A stretch of DNA of 64,000 nt, from positions 1,217,768 through 1,281,767 of the forward strand of contig VXAI01000004.1 of assembly GCA_013399305.1 (NCBI GenBank), read 5' to 3'. Below the pieces are notes generated by a model. The model did no database searches and was not told the origin of the DNA. It saw only the letters and a list, made by a program, of their open reading frames with translations. The translations under genes were made by a program, and so were the position numbers. Shown here piece after piece: positions 61,198-64,000 of this stretch; the first letter of the stretch is position 1, and every line of letters starts with the position of its first letter. Origin of the DNA: Rostratula benghalensis (taxonomy: Eukaryota > Chordata > Aves > Charadriiformes > Rostratulidae).

Positions 61198-64000
61198 CAA
61201 AACAAAAAAAACCCAAAACACCAACCCAAAACCTACAAGCTCTGTTCATTCTGTAGCCAAGGGCTTTTTTTAATGCCCTAGACTGCATGATTAAACAATT
61301 TTGCAGCACTGCTTCATGTTTTAGCCTGGCACTATAGGCCAGATCCAGTGAAGGACTGTAGCTAGATAAACTGGGGGTGTTTGTGATGCTTTTCAGTAAG
61401 AGGGAGGGCACTCCATAAGTCTCCTTTGTATTATGAGTATGCAGGTATCTGGCACAGAATGCTCTGTCTGCTGGGCAGAAAGAGAATTAACCAGGTAAGA
61501 GCACTTTATGAAGTAGGGTAGGATCTGGTGGATGGTTAGCACAGGATTTATGCACAAGCACCTGTGACTGGTTCAGGCATCCCATTTCCTTGGGGATGGG
61601 ATGAGGTGGTTCATGTCACAGATTTGCATTACTCTGGATCTTCTGGAGGACTGAGCTGGGTGCTTTATTCAATAAGCCAAGATGCCCAGGGCACAGAATC
61701 CAGAACTTTGCATTAGCTGCCTTTTAATCTGAGGTTTTAGTGTCTGGGATTGAAGACAGCTAACAGGCTAAACTGGGGAGCCATCAGCAGTCAGAACACT
61801 TGCTAGAGTTTCACGGTGTGGTATGTGCCGCATTAACAGTTCACTGCTATTGAAAATGGAACTTGCTGCATGCTATTTCCTCCTTCCCTGGGGGAGCAGT
61901 TCTTGGGGGAAAAAACAACCAAAAAATAAATAGAACATGAGGCAACGTCACAGTTGTGCCCAAAAGGCACAATGCTAGGATGTTAACGTTTTATTAGAAA
62001 ATGGTGTGAAATAATCTGTTTGCTTCTTTTGTCATCAGTTAGGCCATACCAGTGTCTACTTTTAGACACCAGCTTGAAGAACTATATGAGGTAATTAAAT
62101 CAAACTCCAAAGGACAGCAATTAGAAATACAGGGTGTCTTAAAACTATGGCCTATAGGTAAAATTTATACAATAACTTGTTTCTTTATTTTTATTTTTAT
62201 TATTATTTTAAGGATGAGATTACTCTAAGGTGTTGCATCTCTTGGAGGCTATAAAACAGAAACACACTGGTCTCCATGTGCAATGTTGATAAAACAAGAA
62301 ATAACAGCAGCAAGGAATACTTACATGGGATCTTATGGAAAAATGTGTAAGCACTAGAATATGTTGTGTGCAGGGTGTCTGGAATATTCACTCCAGAATT
62401 TAAGAATAGATATGACAGACATCTGTTACGAATAACACAGCTAAAATGATCTTACTGAGAGGAATGGCCTTGATAACCTTATATGTATAATTAAGGTTTT
62501 GTTTGTTTTTCCCAGGAGTCTCATCCATCCTAATTTAAACTTTGATGAACTGGTTATATTAAGTTATTTCAGTCTCTGTGTAGGTATTTTCTAAACTCAT
62601 TTTCACAGTTCTTTCTGAATGTTTTGTACCCAGCAGTTTTACAGTGAAAGACTAGGCAGCAGTTAAGGGATCAATCACAGCAGAGTTAAAAATCCCCTCT
62701 CCTGTCTAAAATTTCTTGTGCTGCTGTATGCCATTAGCCACTTCGTATTACTGTCCTCTTGGTAGACTCTTGTGTACCGTTGGCTATCAGCTACAGACAC
62801 ATTCTGTCTCTAGAACAACAGTGCACACATTCTTAGCTCCTGAATGCTTAGATTTGTGCACAGCCTTGATGTATTCTGCTTAATTTACTAAATAATCTGT
62901 CTTTAGGAGGGATTGATTCTTAGTAAGAGAAATGCTGTATTTTTACTTTGCTTTGTGCTTGCTTTTTTTTTTGTTTCATATTGCTTGTATGTAGCTTTGA
63001 CATAATTTTTGGTATTCCCCTGTCGGTCTTCCTGTTGTTCTCCTAGTTAGCAACAGCGGTGAAAAACAAATCCAAAGGCTATACTTTTTTTTTTTTTTAC
63101 CAGAGTAATTAATTTAATGTGCTATTCCATTGTATTTTTAATGTGATATTAAAAAAAAATACTTTATATTAAATTACAGATAAGTTACAAGTCATGATTT
63201 CATACAAATATACAAAATTAACATCTTAAGTATGTAGAATTTCAGAAAATAATTTTATCAATACATGTTTAAACATTATAACACTAAGAAAATAATAGCT
63301 GTAGTTAGTGAATTGATTTGGGTCAATGTTTCAGAAATCTTATTCTGCTGTGACATTTTGAATTAGTATGACATCCCTTCTGCTTTCCCTTTCTGTTCTA
63401 AGCTAGGTATAAAAATAAATCCTCCCCCTTCTTTTTCCCCCCAATAATCAGTTCAGAAAGTGTTGTGCTATGTATGGAAATAAACCAAGGCAAGAAATCT
63501 TTTGTATTTGTAGAAAAGGCAATGGTTCACAGTTTGTTTTGGTTTTCAATATTCAGTTTTTCAGTCTGGTATGAATTTGCTTCTGAAGTTTTACATAACA
63601 GAAAATAGTTTTTCAATAGTTTATAATAAACAGAAATTTAATATGCTACTATTTCAAGAAAAAAACTCCAACATTCTGAGGTAGTGATCTGATTTTCATT
63701 TCTATTCACTCTTCCTGTTCTTGCTATCAGTTTCGGTATCTAAAGCATTGCTATTTTTTTCTGACAATCAAAATAACATTATTTTTATGTTCTCTAAAAT
63801 AATTTTCTAAAGAATACAATTCCTTTCACGTGTATTTATTTTCCTGTTTTGTCCACTGTTACAATGGTATTTTTTTAATTTTTCTTTTAGAATTTATTAA
63901 AAAGAAAACAATCATTAAATTATCTTTAACTGAAACTAGAAATATTGCCAAAGATTTATCAAATTGTTTAAAAAAGTGTGGGGTTTTTTTCTTGCAATTT

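Larger units (their letters stand above)
43404..64000 (+). other. ARID4B: ARID4B intron (rest of window)
   Basis: 20.6 kb of AT-rich sequence. I looked for the next ARID4B exon (start of the Tudor region, ALDEPPYLTVG in the family) and did not find it. Named content: T and A runs, a (TG)7 run at 50803-50816, a (GTT)n run at about 59786-59802 and a possible LTR-type fragment at 51.6-52.3 kb. Open frames of 60-128 codons show no domain. Confidence 0.65.

Overview
The window is vertebrate nuclear DNA, most likely from a bird. It carries CR1 LINE fragments whose 3' ends finish in GATTCTGTG, long introns, CpG-island promoters and the conserved gene block TBCE - GGPS1 - ARID4B (known in human 1q42 as ARID4B - GGPS1 - TBCE). 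Two runs of N (18029-18331 and 42473-43277) split it into three contigs.

Layout. (1) 1-17060, minus strand: the 5' part of TBCE, tubulin folding cofactor E. Six coding exons join in frame into 222 residues (CAP-Gly domain, linker, first leucine-rich repeats); the gene continues off the left edge. Its introns hold two CR1 3' ends on the plus strand and one long, old CR1 on the minus strand with reverse-transcriptase remnants. (2) 16930-18028: TBCE CpG-island promoter with a ZNF143-type site and three CCAAT boxes. (3) 24818-36814, minus strand: the complete GGPS1 coding sequence (geranylgeranyl diphosphate synthase) in three exons, 299 codons plus stop, with a probable non-coding first exon near 41.36 kb. 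(4) 40.8-42.5 kb: CpG island, presumably the shared divergent promoter of GGPS1 (minus) and ARID4B (plus). (5) 43342-43403: ARID4B exon 2 with the start codons Met-Lys followed by a splice donor. The remaining 20.6 kb looks like ARID4B intron with no exon I can recognise.

The striking observation is not a gene. Only in the middle contig (18332-42472), the sequence carries 115 tracts of exactly (AC)7, always AC on the plus strand, all lying on a grid of 61 nucleotides (395 slots, slot 0 at 18351). The marks ignore exons, introns, strand and repeats. One replaces 14 nt of GGPS1 without changing length, turning the residues just before the catalytic DDIED motif into Gly-Val-Cys-Val-Cys. The grid phase jumps by exactly 43 nt across a 43-nt tandem duplication and slips by one base three times in intervals that contain homopolymer runs. 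Occupancy is 24 of 25 slots in the GC-rich GGPS1/ARID4B promoter but about one in four elsewhere. I read this as a data-level or artificial overwrite of one draft contig, later partly repaired, rather than as biology. It also creates spurious long His-Thr / Cys-Val open frames that should not be annotated as genes.

Functionally the three genes are unrelated housekeeping genes (tubulin folding, isoprenoid synthesis, chromatin repression) held together by conserved synteny. All positions and counts were made by eye.
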